Shown one piece after another: positions 34,363 to 42,281 of a stretch of 57,721 bases of DNA; position 1 is the first letter of the stretch; each line of letters starts with the position of its first letter. A model generated the notes under the pieces. That model was given only the letters and a program-made list of their open reading frames with translations. It did not search any database and was not told the DNA's origin. Source of the DNA: SIAF01 sp046152955 (lineage in GTDB: Bacteria; Planctomycetota; Planctomycetia; Planctomycetales; Planctomycetaceae); the NCBI GenBank assembly GCA_046152955.1, contig JBJXGA010000406.1:1-57721 (forward strand), given 5' to 3'. The position numbers and the translations under genes are program-made.

Positions 34363-34393
34363 CGGCCACCCCGAACACTGGCGGATCGTTCTC

Positions 34394-35776
34394 TCAGCGT
34401 TTGCCCTCGGATCCCTTTTTCAGCCGCGTTTTCTCCTGCTCTTCCCGCTGCTGAACATCTTTCGGATGTTTGGAAAACGTCTCGAACACGTCTCCGACCA
34501 CACGGTCGGTCAACCGGCAGAGTTCTTCGACGATGATCTCTTCCGCTTCCGGCAACAGCCTCGACGTATTGGGTTCGTAGCCTCCCTCCTGATGAGCCTG
34601 AGCCGTGGCAATGTAACCTACGTTTCCGTTCGCGTAGCCGACGATGATCGGAATCGCTCGGTCGGCAATCGCCTTTTCGAGCTTAAAACCGATTTCCACC
34701 ATTGGTTCACCCGGCATCGTCAGCAACAGGTACGGTCCGATCTTGATCGCCTGCAACTCCGTGGAAATCCGTTGCTCTTTTCCGGGCAGGGAGACTATCG
34801 AATTGGCGACGCGGATTGCGTAGTAGTCGGGACGGCGTTTCAATTGTTCCCGCGTCACGTTCGCCGCCAGAGATCGCACGACGGCACTCCCCAGATCGCG
34901 GCCGGCCCATTGGATATCGGCTTCATCGGCGCAGCGATAGGGATGCCCCGGGAGGTTCGGCCGGATGTCTCCGGCACAGCCTTGTAGAAACAGGGCGCTG
35001 GTCTGTTTGCCGTAGCACATCTCCACAAACGACTGCGCCTCGCCGGGAAAGTCCGCGCTCATCTTCGGATAGCCGTTGGGATACGGCGGCGTGCCTTTGT
35101 CCCCCCAGGTGAAAAAACAGGGATGACACACGGCATGCATAATGACCGCCATCGGCGTCAACGACTCACCGTCGTCGAATCGCAGCACCTTCACTCGCGG
35201 ATCATTCGGGCCGTCGGGATTGAGCCGGAATACGGCTCGGCCGTCGATCACTTTGCGCCGATTGATGCCGAAGTTGATCTGATCTTCGCCGTACCCAATC
35301 GTCACTGCCCGCAGCGAATCAGCCGCCTGTCTGGCGGCAGTTCCCAACTTGTCGATGAGTTCGCTCCCCCATGCCGAGTCCGCTTCAAACCCCGGGCCGG
35401 AGTGGTTGTGAGACGTCGCAATCAGGATATTCGCCGCCGGTACGCCAGTTTCTTGTTCGATCCGTTCGCGCGCCAACCGGACCATGTCATCCCAGGCGGC
35501 GACCGTATCCATCGACACAATGGCGGCCTTTGTCTCTCCGTTGTCCAACAGCAAGACGCCGGCCCGCAACGGATCACGGACTTCGTGGACGGTCCGGGTA
35601 TGACCGGAAATCAGGAATCCGCCGGTGACGTCCGGCGTAATGTCCACCTTGGCGACGCCGGCGCGCAGATTGGAAACGATCGGAAACCGGCCGTCCTGGA
35701 TTTGCGTCTTGTCGGCCGCGCAGAGCAGTGTGGCGGGAATTGTGGCGAACAGGAACAGCGTCAGAAGTCGATTCAT
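34394..35776 (-). CDS. Neutral/alkaline ceramidase-like secreted hydrolase
   Basis: 460 residues from ATG 35776, giving the signal peptide NRLLTLFLFATIPATLLCA. The start RAGVAKVDITPDVTGGFLIS, HNHSGPG (123-129, zinc-site type) and CAGDIRPN match the N-terminal domain family of neutral ceramidases, of which planctomycetes hold many copies with unknown substrates. The C-terminal immunoglobulin-like domain of true ceramidases is missing. The start overlaps the stop of the ABC ATPase gene by 4 bases (ATGA), so they are co-translated. Confidence 0.82.
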   Translation of the reverse strand: MNRLLTLFLFATIPATLLCAADKTQIQDGRFPIVSNLRAGVAKVDITPDVTGGFLISGHTRTVHEVRDPLRAGVLLLDNGETKAAIVSMDTVAAWDDMVRLARERIEQETGVPAANILIATSHNHSGPGFEADSAWGSELIDKLGTAARQAADSLRAVTIGYGEDQINFGINRRKVIDGRAVFRLNPDGPNDPRVKVLRFDDGESLTPMAVIMHAVCHPCFFTWGDKGTPPYPNGYPKMSADFPGEAQSFVEMCYGKQTSALFLQGCAGDIRPNLPGHPYRCADEADIQWAGRDLGSAVVRSLAANVTREQLKRRPDYYAIRVANSIVSLPGKEQRISTELQAIKIGPYLLLTMPGEPMVEIGFKLEKAIADRAIPIIVGYANGNVGYIATAQAHQEGGYEPNTSRLLPEAEEIIVEELCRLTDRVVGDVFETFSKHPKDVQQREEQEKTRLKKGSEGKR

Positions 35777-37392
35777 GAAGCGTCGGCTTTCTCTTGAAGA
35801 CGGTGTGTTTCGTTCATGACAGGGATCGCCGGGACGCAATCCTCGGGCCCCTGTGTCGGAGCCGACAACGTCCCGCCTCGGGCGGTCGCCGCTTCCATGA
35901 TCCGTTGCTCGGTCGCTTCGCTGCGGTGGAAGTGCCCGGTGACTCTCCCTTCGCACAGAACCAGAATCCGATCCGACAGCGTCAGCAGTTCGGGGAGTTC
36001 GCTAGAGGTCAGGATCACCGCCAGACCGTCGCGGCACAGGCCGTCGATCAGCCGGTACAGTTCCGCCTTGGCCCCCACGTCGATGCCGCGCGTTGGATCA
36101 TCCAGCAGCAACACTTTGGGCTTCGTCAGCAGCCCCCGGCCAATGAGGCACTTCTGCTGATTGCCGCCGGAGAGACTGGTGACCGGCGTGTCGATACCCG
36201 GCGTCTTCACGCGCAACCGCTCCACAATTCCCGTCGCCATCCGCCGCTCAGCGGCCGACGAAATCACCCCCAGGCGCGCCAGTTCCTCCAGTTGGCAAAG
36301 GGTGATATTCTGCCGCACGTTCAGGCGATCGAACAACCCCAGTCGCTTGCGGTCTTCGGTGACGAACGCCACCCCGGCAGCCAGCCCTTGCGCGGGATGC
36401 CGCAACTTGACCTGCTCGCCGTCGATTCGCACTTCGCCTCGATGAGGAATGCGGCTCGCACCGGAGAGGCATTCCAGGAGTTCGGTACGTCCGGCGCCGA
36501 GCAGGCCGGCGATCCCCAGCACCTCGCCCGCGTGGACGGTCAGCGAGACGTCGCGAAGCCGATCCCGCCCGGCGCGCCCCGGCCAGGGGAGCGACAATCC
36601 GCGGGCTTCCAGCAGCGGCCGTCCGGCGGAACGCGGGGGAAACTGGCTGGCGCTTTCGATCTCGCGCCCGACCATCAGGTGCGCAACCGCCTGCGGCGAC
36701 GATCCGGCCGGATCGACGGTCGCCACCACGCGCCCGTCGCGCAACACCGTGATTCGCTCGGCCAGCCGAAACACCTCGTCCATCTTGTGCGAAATGTACA
36801 ACACCGTCACCTGGCGGGCTTTCAGCCGGGCGATGATCCGCATCAGCCGTTCCACCTCAGTCTCCGACAAGGCGCTGGTCGGCTCATCCATGATCAGGAT
36901 TTCCGATTGCCGGGAAAGGGCCTTGGCAATCTCCACGAGCTGCTGATCCCCGACGCGCAGCGTCCCCACGCGCTGCGTCGGCGCCACGCGGCATTCGAGT
37001 TCCTCCAGCAGGGCGGCAGCCGCCTGGTTCATGCTCCGCTGATCGAGCAGCCCCCACCGGCTGCGCCGCTCGCGACCCAAGAAGATGTTGTCCGCCACCG
37101 TAAGCTGCTCCACCAGATTCAGCTCCTGGTAGATGATGCTTACGCCGGCCCGTTCGGCGTCGCGCGGGGAATGAAAGCGTTGCGGCTCGCCGCGCAAGAG
37201 GAACTGTCCCTGAAACCGGGAGCAGGCCCCCGCCAGAACCTTCATCAGCGTGCTCTTGCCGGCCCCGTTCTCTCCCACGATCGCATGCAATTCTCCTTGT
37301 GGAATCTCCATCGACACGCGGTCCAGCGCCAGCACTCCCGGAAACCGGACCGACAGGTCGCGAACACGGATCAATGGTTCTGTGGAAGTCAT
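35773..37392 (-). CDS. RbsA-type sugar ABC transporter ATPase (two NBDs)
   Basis: 539 residues with two nucleotide-binding halves. The first has Walker A GENGAGKST (40-48), signature-like LRVGDQQLVEIAK, Walker B ILIMDEPTSAL. The second has the degenerate Walker A GLLGAGRTE and a good signature LSGGNQQK, then LLLDDPTRGIDVGAK, as in ribose/galactose importers. The usual permease and binding-protein genes are absent here; a ceramidase-like gene follows with a 4-base overlap and a zinc-ribbon membrane protein precedes it by 23 bases. It may serve a transporter encoded elsewhere. Confidence 0.9.
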   Translation of the reverse strand: MTSTEPLIRVRDLSVRFPGVLALDRVSMEIPQGELHAIVGENGAGKSTLMKVLAGACSRFQGQFLLRGEPQRFHSPRDAERAGVSIIYQELNLVEQLTVADNIFLGRERRSRWGLLDQRSMNQAAAALLEELECRVAPTQRVGTLRVGDQQLVEIAKALSRQSEILIMDEPTSALSETEVERLMRIIARLKARQVTVLYISHKMDEVFRLAERITVLRDGRVVATVDPAGSSPQAVAHLMVGREIESASQFPPRSAGRPLLEARGLSLPWPGRAGRDRLRDVSLTVHAGEVLGIAGLLGAGRTELLECLSGASRIPHRGEVRIDGEQVKLRHPAQGLAAGVAFVTEDRKRLGLFDRLNVRQNITLCQLEELARLGVISSAAERRMATGIVERLRVKTPGIDTPVTSLSGGNQQKCLIGRGLLTKPKVLLLDDPTRGIDVGAKAELYRLIDGLCRDGLAVILTSSELPELLTLSDRILVLCEGRVTGHFHRSEATEQRIMEAATARGGTLSAPTQGPEDCVPAIPVMNETHRLQEKADAS

Positions 37393-37415
37393 ACCGTGCG
37401 TCAGGATACCGTGCG

Positions 37416-38538
37416 TCAGGCGGGTCGGGAAATGGAAGGGGTCTGAACGCGGTAGCCATCGTCCGTTTCGAGTCCCGCGCCGGAATCAGCCGCGGCGGGA
37501 CCGGGAATGACATGCGCGGGAGCCAATCCCAGCGGAGTAGAGGCCGAGGTCGATGCCGACTCCCCGTCCTCCGCCGCGGCGAACCGGTGGGCCTCTCCTT
37601 CGGGGATGATCGCCGCGGACTCAGCAACCGATTCAGCCAACTGGGGCCGCTGAGGTGGCTCTGACCAGGGGCGGGGGGCAGATTCGTCCGGATCGCGGAA
37701 GGCGTGTTCACGATGGAGAAACGCCAGCTTGACGTCGCGGTGTCCCACCCGCAGGATCAGTTCCCCGTGAAACAGGGACAAGCCGGGAAGGGTGCGCGCG
37801 TCGGCATGTCTCGGACAGCGCCGCAGCCGCAACACGAACAGCTCGCTGCGCCGCAGCGCATACCCCACCACAACTCCGACCGCCGGCGAGACGATGATCC
37901 ACAGCAAGCTGCTGTACCACCACCCCAGCAGTAGTCCCGCCAGCACCCCCCCCGACCGGTCCCAACCACAACGGGTAGGGATCGATGGCGGAACGGGGTT
38001 CATACTGCCAGACTCCCGGCGTCTCGACGCCGCACGCCACGCAGCGCTCCGGCAACTCGACATGCCAGACCCCCTCCACCGGGTGCATTCCGGATTGCTC
38101 GATCAGCAGGAGCCGCAATTCGCGGCGAATGTCGTCGGGACGCTCCAGCGCGGGCAACTTCCCGGTAAGCCATAGCCAGCCCCCGGCCCGAATCGCGCGG
38201 CGATGTTCCCAATAAAACTTGAACGCGGCGACCAGGTACGCGCCGATGGGGAGCAGAAAGTGCCCGATCCAGACCGCGACCGCGCGCACCAGTCCCAGGT
38301 ATTCCTGCACCAGAGTGTGGCGCGGGGTGGGTGCATTCGGCGATGCCGCGGGGGGCAGAATGACTGTTGGATGCAGGGGCTGTCGCTGGCCCCCTTCCGG
38401 CAGGGTCGCAGCGCCTGCCGGGGTCGAGACAGGGACAAACAGGACGGTGTTGCATCCGCCGCACCGTAGCGGTTCATACGCGCTGGTCCCCTGCAAGGCC
38501 CCTTCCCAGCCACAGTGACACTTGACGACGACGCTCAT
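37416..38538 (-). CDS. Zinc-ribbon membrane protein, frameshifted at a G8 run
   Basis: Two overlapping frames join into one protein of about 373 residues if one G is dropped from the run of eight (C8 on the plus strand, 37946-37953). Part one has a zinc ribbon C7/C9...C26/C29, one hydrophobic segment (85-107) and C166/C169. Part two adds hydrophobic segments (VLAGLLLGWWYSSLLWIIV, AVGVVVGYALRR), RCPRHADARTLP and a polar tail. The first frame alone runs on to 37708 with a Gly/Arg-rich unlikely tail. Either sequencing error, a slippery or phase-variable tract, or a young pseudogene. Function unknown; first gene of the operon with the RbsA-like ATPase. Confidence 0.65.
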
Positions 38539-38876
38539 GCGTCCGAATCCCCGGTGCAGGTCAAACCCAAGCCTCCTTGGCGTTCAGTGTGTCACGTCAG
38601 GCGGCGGATGGCAACCTCGAACGACAGGCAGCTCTCTGTGGGTGGATCGTCGGCGCCGAGTTTGGCGGGGTTGGTGGGTGGCTGATCCTTGACACGGCGC
38701 GGCTCCTGAATTCAAAATAGGAAGCCTGCGGGAATTTGTCCGGTAGGGCAAGGGGATTAAATCAGGCCCTTTCGGATGGAACGGAATGACTCCAGCCAGT
38801 GCTGTGAAAAAATCCAGCCCGGTTGATCGTCGATCTCAAGTCGGTTTGTCTTTTATCAAGAAAGAAAAGGTGCAAC
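38539..38876. other. Divergent intergenic region
   Basis: 338 bases between the zinc-ribbon gene (minus) and the Cys-rich gene (plus). No gene or repeat seen. TTGATC near 38822 could be a -35, but the -10 is poor. AAAGG before ATG 38877 is a weak ribosome-binding site. Confidence 0.45.
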
Positions 38877-39416
38877 ATGAGCAGCAAGTGGAAGTTGTTT
38901 TGCGGAGCCGTCGTCACTCTGATCGTCATGGCCGGATTTGACGCATCGGCAGAGGCGTGCGCACGGTGTCGGCGAAGTTGTGACACGTGCGCGCCGGTGG
39001 TGTCGTGTCGTCCGGTGACGTGCTGCGCGCCTCGCTGTGAGACATGTCGCCCGGTGTGTTGTCGGCGTCGCTGCTGTGATCCTTGCGTGACGCAGGTGGT
39101 CGTCGTGCCAGCGTGCGATTCCTGCGGCGTCCCGGCCTACGGTGCCCCCGTGTACGGATATCCCACACAAGAAGGCTCCTACGAGTCGGGGACTCCGATC
39201 ACCCCTGCGCCCACCCCCACGACGACCCGGCGGTACAACCTGCTCAACGGCGTCCGTCCCGGCATGCTCTTCCCGGTGGTGGGCTATCGCGCCCCGCAAA
39301 GCTACGTTTCGCGGACCGACTCCGAGGCAGTCTATCCGACGGCGTCGCGCGAGCGGGTACAAACTGTTCGTCCGGTGAGCGCTTCGCGGACCACGCTGAT
39401 CATGCCGCGCCGATAG
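38877..39416 (+). CDS. Cysteine-rich secreted protein
   Basis: 179 residues from ATG 38877. Signal peptide KLFCGAVVTLIVMAGFDASA. Residues 28-83 contain 16 cysteines in short patterns (CxxC at 28/31, 35/38, 54/57, 80/83; CC at 49-50, 61-62, 66-67; CDPC at 67-70), separated by Arg and Pro. The rest is Pro/Thr/Tyr-rich with a conserved-looking RRYNLLNGVRPGMLFPVV. Possibly a disulfide-linked envelope or metal-binding protein. A strong terminator follows, so it is a single-gene unit. Confidence 0.7.
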   Translation: MSSKWKLFCGAVVTLIVMAGFDASAEACARCRRSCDTCAPVVSCRPVTCCAPRCETCRPVCCRRRCCDPCVTQVVVVPACDSCGVPAYGAPVYGYPTQEGSYESGTPITPAPTPTTTRRYNLLNGVRPGMLFPVVGYRAPQSYVSRTDSEAVYPTASRERVQTVRPVSASRTTLIMPRR

Positions 39417-39457
39417 CGCTAATCACCAGCGCAGCGTGTCGTCAGTGTTTTGCATCA

Positions 39458-39513
39458 GCTCACGGCCTCCTGCCCGGGAATCTTTCCCGGCGGTCGCCGT
39501 GAGCCTTTTTTTT
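39458..39513 (+). terminator. Rho-independent terminator
   Basis: GCTCACGGC (39458-39466) pairs with GCCGTGAGC (39496-39504), with an inner CCGGGAA/TTCCCGG hairpin, followed by a run of T (39506-39513). It ends the Cys-rich gene and lies just after the trmL stop on the other strand. Confidence 0.88.
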
Positions 39514-39529
39514 GGGCTGATAACTTGCC

Positions 39530-40066
39530 TCAAACGCTGGCACTCAAGCCCGTGTCGGCAGGAGCGGCGCCCAAGCCGCCGAATTGTCGCACCGCCTCGT
39601 ACATGACGGCGGTCGCGGTGCTGGCCAGATTCAAACTCCGGACCTGGGCCAACATGGGAAACTTGAGATTGCGGCTGGGCTGTTCCTGAAGGATCTGGGG
39701 AGGAAGTCCGCGCGATTCGCTTCCAAACACGAGGACTGCCCCCGGTTCGAAATTCGCCTCCCAGACGAGTCGCCGCGCCGTCTTGGTCAGGAACCAAAAC
39801 GAGCGATCGGGGAGCCGGGCCTTGAGAGCGGTCCAATTTTCCACCGCTTCCCAATCGACGAACTGCCAGTAGTCCATGCCAGCCCGCCGCAGATGCCGCT
39901 CGTCCAAATGGAATCCCAGGGGCCGGACAAGCCACAGCTTGGCGCCGATCGCCACGCATGTGCGGCCGATATTCCCCGTGTTCTGAGGGATATCGGGCTG
40001 ATGCAGGACGACATGCAAAAGCGGTTCCGCGGTCACGGGACGCCTGGAAAATGGAGCAAGGGACAA
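39530..40066 (-). CDS. trmL: tRNA (cytidine/uridine-2'-O)-methyltransferase TrmL
   Basis: 178 residues of the SPOUT family. Motif 1 HQPDIPQNTGNIGRTC (22-37), FGSESRGLPPQIL and RSLNLASTATAVMYEA form the trefoil-knot SAM site. It methylates the wobble base of tRNA-Leu isoacceptors. Length fits (about 155-180), with a short N-terminal extension. It stands alone, facing the Cys-rich gene. Confidence 0.92.
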   Translation of the reverse strand: MSLAPFSRRPVTAEPLLHVVLHQPDIPQNTGNIGRTCVAIGAKLWLVRPLGFHLDERHLRRAGMDYWQFVDWEAVENWTALKARLPDRSFWFLTKTARRLVWEANFEPGAVLVFGSESRGLPPQILQEQPSRNLKFPMLAQVRSLNLASTATAVMYEAVRQFGGLGAAPADTGLSASV

Positions 40067-40167
40067 GCCATCAACCCTTCCAACGTAGGAGGTTGAGGAA
40101 ACCGCTGCAAGGGGATTTGTCGGCGGTCGTAGCCGACCAAACGGGGTTGTGCCGCGAGAGCGACGCC

Positions 40168-42258
40168 CTATTTCGCCGGGATCGCCACCGCATTGGGGGC
40201 GGGGCGATTCTTCTCGGCGGTCAGCTTGGCGACAACTGCGTGTTTGAGTACCGCCAGGTCGGCGGCGGCTTTGGCAGCGGCGGCGGCCTGTTCCATCGCC
40301 TTGGTCATCTCGGGCGTGGGGACCGCTTCCGCGGCGGCTTTGTCGGCGGCGGCTTTGGCCGCGGTTGCGGCGTCCCCCGCTAGCTTCAGCTTCTCAGCCC
40401 CCTCGGCGACCGCTTTCTCGGCGGCAACTTTCTCAGTTGCCAGCGTTTCCGTCGTTTTTTTCGCATCCACCAGAGTTTTCTCGGCCGCCTGCAGGGCAGC
40501 AATCGCAGCGGGAACGTCCTTCTTATCGTCCGCTTTTTCTGCCGCGTCCTTGTCTTTTGTCGCCTTCTCCACCGCGGCGGTCGCATTGGCGAGGGCAACT
40601 TCAGCCCCCTTGAGCGCCTCGACCTTGGCGGCCAACAGTTTGTCGGCATCCGCTTTGGCGGTCTGAGCGGCGGTCAATGCGGTCTGCGCATCTGCGGAGA
40701 CCTTGGCGGCCGCTTCGGCGGCGGCCTTCTTATCGGCCTGAGCTTTTTGAAGCGCCGCCAATTGGGCCGCGGCTTGATCGGCAGCCCCCTTCGCCGCCCC
40801 CTGTGCCTGGGTTGCCATCTCGAGCCGCGCTGCGAGCGCCGCGGGATTGGTGACCAGTGTCCCCTTGTCGGCTCCATCCTTACCGTCAAACAGCCGGACG
40901 GCGCCGGTCCAATCGCCGGCCAGGACGAGGTTGTTGGTCTCGGAATAGGCGACTTTCATCCCCAGATCCGGCGCCGCGGCGAACGCGAGAACCTGGGCGC
41001 CATTCTGATCAAACAACTTAGGAACCCGATCGCGGCCATGCGAGGCGAGGCGGCCGTCGCGCAGGAACCAGACCGAGGCGGCACCTCCGCCGTGGGCGCC
41101 CCAGGCTTTCACCTGCGAGCCGTTGTTCATCTCCCACAACCGGAGCGTCGTGTCTTCGCTGGCACTGGCTAGAATGTTGGAATCGACGCGCCAGCTCACA
41201 CCGGTAACCGCGGCGCCATGCCCATTGAGGACGTAGAACTCGCGCCCGGTATTGGCTTCCCAGACGACCAGGCCGTTGCTGCGATCGCCGGTGGCCAGCA
41301 ACACGCCGTCGGGGCTGAATTCCACGGCGGTGATCCAATCGGTGTGCTTCTTCATTTCAAACATCTGCTCGCCATCGGCGGTCGAGTAGACGCGGACCAT
41401 TTTCTTGGGGCCGCCCAAGGCAATCTGACCATGATTGGGGCTGATGTCCGCCGCCAGAATGACCTCGGGCTCGGCGCCGATCTCAAACACGCGGCTGCCG
41501 GTTTTCACGTCAAACACGACCACCCGCCCCGACTGACCGCCGCGCCCCCCTCCCGCCAATAGCAACGATCCATTGCGGCTGAAGCGCAGAACATGCACCG
41601 TCCCCTCCGGAAACGGAAGCACTCCGGCCAGCGTCTGGTCGTCCAGATTGTAGAGCAACACCTGCCGATGCCCGGAGACTGCCGCCAGAGGGGCCCAGGG
41701 ACTGGCCGCCAGGGCGGTCACGGCATTCCCCCTCGGCGAAACCACGAGCGGCTCAGTCGAGAGATTCTCGGGCATCGGGGGAGGACCGGCCGGTTTGTCT
41801 CCCGAAATGTCGGTTGTGCTCAGTGTCAGCGTGGCCTTCTTTTTGATTTTGGGCTGGCTCTCCTTGGTCTCCAGAGCCCCCCCCTCGATCCATTTCTTAA
41901 TGATCGCCAGCGTCTCGTCGGGGAGCTTCGGCTCTTTGGGAGGCATCGCCGGTTGCTCTTTGTGCGTCACCAGCGCCCACAGGCGGCTGGCATCCAAGTC
42001 CCCCGCTTCAACCACCACTCCAGAAGCGCCCCCCTGGATCGTCGCGGAGAAGCTCTCCAGCACCAGCCCCCCCTTCGCCTGCCCGGCGCCATGGCATGTC
42101 CCGCATTTGGCGCGGAAGATCGGGAGAACGTGGTCCTGAAAATTGATTTTTTCGGCCGGCGGGGCCTCCTCGGCACGCGCCCCAGCGCCGGGGACAGCCA
42201 CCAGAATCGCCAGACAGACAGTAAGTCGTCGCACGCTTGTCACCATCGGAAGTCTCAT
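40168..42258 (-). CDS. Planctomycete c-type cytochrome / WD40 protein with coiled-coil tail
   Basis: 696 residues with a signal peptide (RRLTVCLAILVAVPGAGARA). Residues 40-135 form a planctomycete-type cytochrome c domain with the heme motif CGTCH (52-56) and MPPKEPKLPDE near 104. WD40 repeats follow (VLLYNLDDQTLAGVLPF, WITAVEFSPDGVLLATGD, VTGVSWRVDSNILASAS). Residues about 460-690 are Ala/Lys-rich coiled coil. ATG 42258 or 42246. Last gene of a four-gene operon; located outside the cytoplasmic membrane, function unknown. Confidence 0.85.
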   Translation of the reverse strand: MRLPMVTSVRRLTVCLAILVAVPGAGARAEEAPPAEKINFQDHVLPIFRAKCGTCHGAGQAKGGLVLESFSATIQGGASGVVVEAGDLDASRLWALVTHKEQPAMPPKEPKLPDETLAIIKKWIEGGALETKESQPKIKKKATLTLSTTDISGDKPAGPPPMPENLSTEPLVVSPRGNAVTALAASPWAPLAAVSGHRQVLLYNLDDQTLAGVLPFPEGTVHVLRFSRNGSLLLAGGGRGGQSGRVVVFDVKTGSRVFEIGAEPEVILAADISPNHGQIALGGPKKMVRVYSTADGEQMFEMKKHTDWITAVEFSPDGVLLATGDRSNGLVVWEANTGREFYVLNGHGAAVTGVSWRVDSNILASASEDTTLRLWEMNNGSQVKAWGAHGGGAASVWFLRDGRLASHGRDRVPKLFDQNGAQVLAFAAAPDLGMKVAYSETNNLVLAGDWTGAVRLFDGKDGADKGTLVTNPAALAARLEMATQAQGAAKGAADQAAAQLAALQKAQADKKAAAEAAAKVSADAQTALTAAQTAKADADKLLAAKVEALKGAEVALANATAAVEKATKDKDAAEKADDKKDVPAAIAALQAAEKTLVDAKKTTETLATEKVAAEKAVAEGAEKLKLAGDAATAAKAAADKAAAEAVPTPEMTKAMEQAAAAAKAAADLAVLKHAVVAKLTAEKNRPAPNAVAIPAK

Positions 42259-42281
42259 TGCTTAAAGCCAGTCAACTGAAA

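Noticed and set aside
34394..35776. Calling the secreted hydrolase a true neutral ceramidase
   Set aside because: Only the N-terminal domain family is recognisable and the C-terminal domain is missing; planctomycete homologues have unproven substrates.
35794..37446. Plus-strand open frame of 550 codons opposite the RbsA-like gene
   Set aside because: Antisense shadow; the minus strand has complete ABC motifs.
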